Below, piece after piece: positions 12,635 through 13,407 of a stretch of DNA of 13,407 bases (the first letter of the stretch is position 1; each line of letters begins with the position of its first letter). The translations under genes were made by a program, and so were the position numbers. The DNA comes from Oscillospiraceae bacterium. Its GTDB lineage: Bacteria; Bacillota; Clostridia; Christensenellales; Aristaeellaceae. Below the pieces are notes generated by a model. The model saw only the letters and a program-made list of their open reading frames with translations. It did not search any database and had not been told where the DNA came from. Location of the stretch: assembly GCA_031266295.1 (NCBI GenBank), contig JAISBH010000058.1:1-13407 (forward strand). The letters are read 5' to 3'.

Positions 12635-13407
12635 ATGCCTGTCAGCAATTTATACGATCTATCCGGCAGGATCGCGCTGGTCACGGGCGGATCATACGGG
12701 ATCGGCTACGCGATAGCGAGCGGGTTCGCGGCGTACGGCGCGCGGATCGTCTTTAACGATATCAATCAGGAGTTGGTAGATAAAGGTTTAGCGGCGTATA
12801 GGGAAGCGGGCGTCGACGCGCTGGGCTATGTATGCGACGTCACCGACGAGGCGGCGGTGCGTGATCTCGTCAAACAGGTCGAACGGGATGTAGGGACGAT
12901 CGACATACTCGTCAACAACGCCGGGATCATCAAGCGTATCCCGATGATCGAGATGGACGCCGCCGACTTCCGCAAGGTGATCGACGTCGACCTGAATGCT
13001 CCGTTCATCGTCTCGAAGGCCGTACTGCCCGCAATGATTGCCAAAGGCGCGGGTAAAATAATCAATATCTGCTCTATGATGAGCGAGCTGGGCCGCGAAA
13101 CCGTCAGCGCCTACGCGGCCGCCAAGGGCGGGTTGAAGATGCTCACGCGCAACATCGCCAGCGAGTATGGCCAATACAATATACAATGTAACGGCATCGG
13201 TCCAGGGTATATCGAGACCCCGCAGACCGCGCCGCTGCGCACGCCGGATCATCCGTTCAACAGGTTCATAATCAGCAAGACCCCTGCGGCGCGATGGGGC
13301 ACGACCGACGATTTGATCGGCCCGGCGGTCTTCCTGGCGTCGGCGGCGTCGGACTTTGTCAACGGGCATATACTCTATGTGGACGGCGGCATACTGGCGT
13401 ATATTGG
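12635..13407 (+). CDS. SDR-family oxidoreductase, gluconate 5-dehydrogenase/KduD type (3' end cut by window)
   Basis: The visible 257 codons form a classical short-chain dehydrogenase: TGGSYGIG cofactor loop at 17-24, NNAG at 94-97, and catalytic Ser147, Tyr160 and Lys164 in Y-A-A-A-K. The segment NIQCNGIGPGYIETPQT and the end VDGGILAYIG are typical of gluconate 5-dehydrogenases and the related 2-dehydro-3-deoxy-D-gluconate 5-dehydrogenase (KduD), which reversibly oxidise sugar acids with NAD(P). Family members are about 258-262 residues, so only a few codons are missing. The ATG follows AAGGGGA (12621-12627) by 7 nt. It is transcribed divergently from the beta-helix gene. The exact substrate cannot be told without neighbours to the right. 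Confidence 0.9.
   Translation, partial: MPVSNLYDLSGRIALVTGGSYGIGYAIASGFAAYGARIVFNDINQELVDKGLAAYREAGVDALGYVCDVTDEAAVRDLVKQVERDVGTIDILVNNAGIIKRIPMIEMDAADFRKVIDVDLNAPFIVSKAVLPAMIAKGAGKIINICSMMSELGRETVSAYAAAKGGLKMLTRNIASEYGQYNIQCNGIGPGYIETPQTAPLRTPDHPFNRFIISKTPAARWGTTDDLIGPAVFLASAASDFVNGHILYVDGGILAYI

Noticed and set aside
12788..13369. 193-codon open frame on the minus strand
   Set aside because: It is antisense to the short-chain dehydrogenase, whose plus-strand frame has all catalytic motifs.

Overview
The window looks like chromosomal DNA of a moderately GC-rich, endospore-forming Gram-positive of the class Clostridia. The evidence is a SpoIIE phosphatase with Spo0A-type operator sites, an IreB-family phosphoprotein, the ireB/ruvX/DUF1292 gene group typical of Firmicutes, and strong sigma-A-type promoters with Shine-Dalgarno sites. 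No finer taxonomic call is justified from sequence alone.

Layout. (1) 1-300: the 3' tail and terminal repeat of an IS30-family transposase, abutting copy R1 of a roughly 225-bp structured intergenic repeat. (2) 316-8429: a run of eight genes, all on the + strand: ireB, an aldo/keto reductase fused to a 2x[4Fe-4S] ferredoxin domain, ruvX, a DUF1292 gene, dnaN, recF, comF and spoIIE. (3) 8430-9261: about 830 bp without a credible gene, holding repeat copies R2 and R3 and several inverted repeats. (4) 9225-9378: a tRNA-Leu(TAA) with its own promoter and a downstream hairpin. (5) 9403-11202: an ammonium transporter fused to a C-terminal P-II domain (- strand) with a consensus promoter. (6) 11392-12438: a parallel beta-helix repeat protein (- strand). 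(7) 12635-end: a divergent short-chain dehydrogenase of the gluconate 5-dehydrogenase/KduD type, cut by the window edge a few codons before its likely end.

The most notable signal is just upstream of dnaN. A perfect DnaA box (TTATCCACA, 2910-2918) is followed by a 12-nt spacer, then CTA-type triplets, then an AT-rich stretch. This is the architecture of the DnaA-box/DnaA-trio unwinding element that sits between dnaA and dnaN in Bacillus subtilis. Here no dnaA gene is present: DUF1292 and ruvX occupy the upstream side, and a second DnaA-box cluster (one perfect, two near matches) lies upstream of ruvX. I read this as a candidate chromosomal origin in a rearranged dnaN-recF neighbourhood. A 160-bp hairpin-shaped MITE-like element flanked by TA lies between the two box clusters.

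Other signals: spoIIE is preceded by two perfect, oppositely oriented 0A boxes, the proximal one 21 bp from a TATACT -10 element, as expected for a Spo0A~P-activated sigma-A promoter. The intergenic repeats that flank the eight-gene block in inverted orientation keep their hairpins through compensatory changes, so selection on structure is plausible. The dnaN/recF, comF and ruvX products act in replication, repair or DNA/RNA processing, SpoIIE and IreB act in phospho-signalling, and the right-hand genes concern nitrogen uptake and sugar-acid metabolism.
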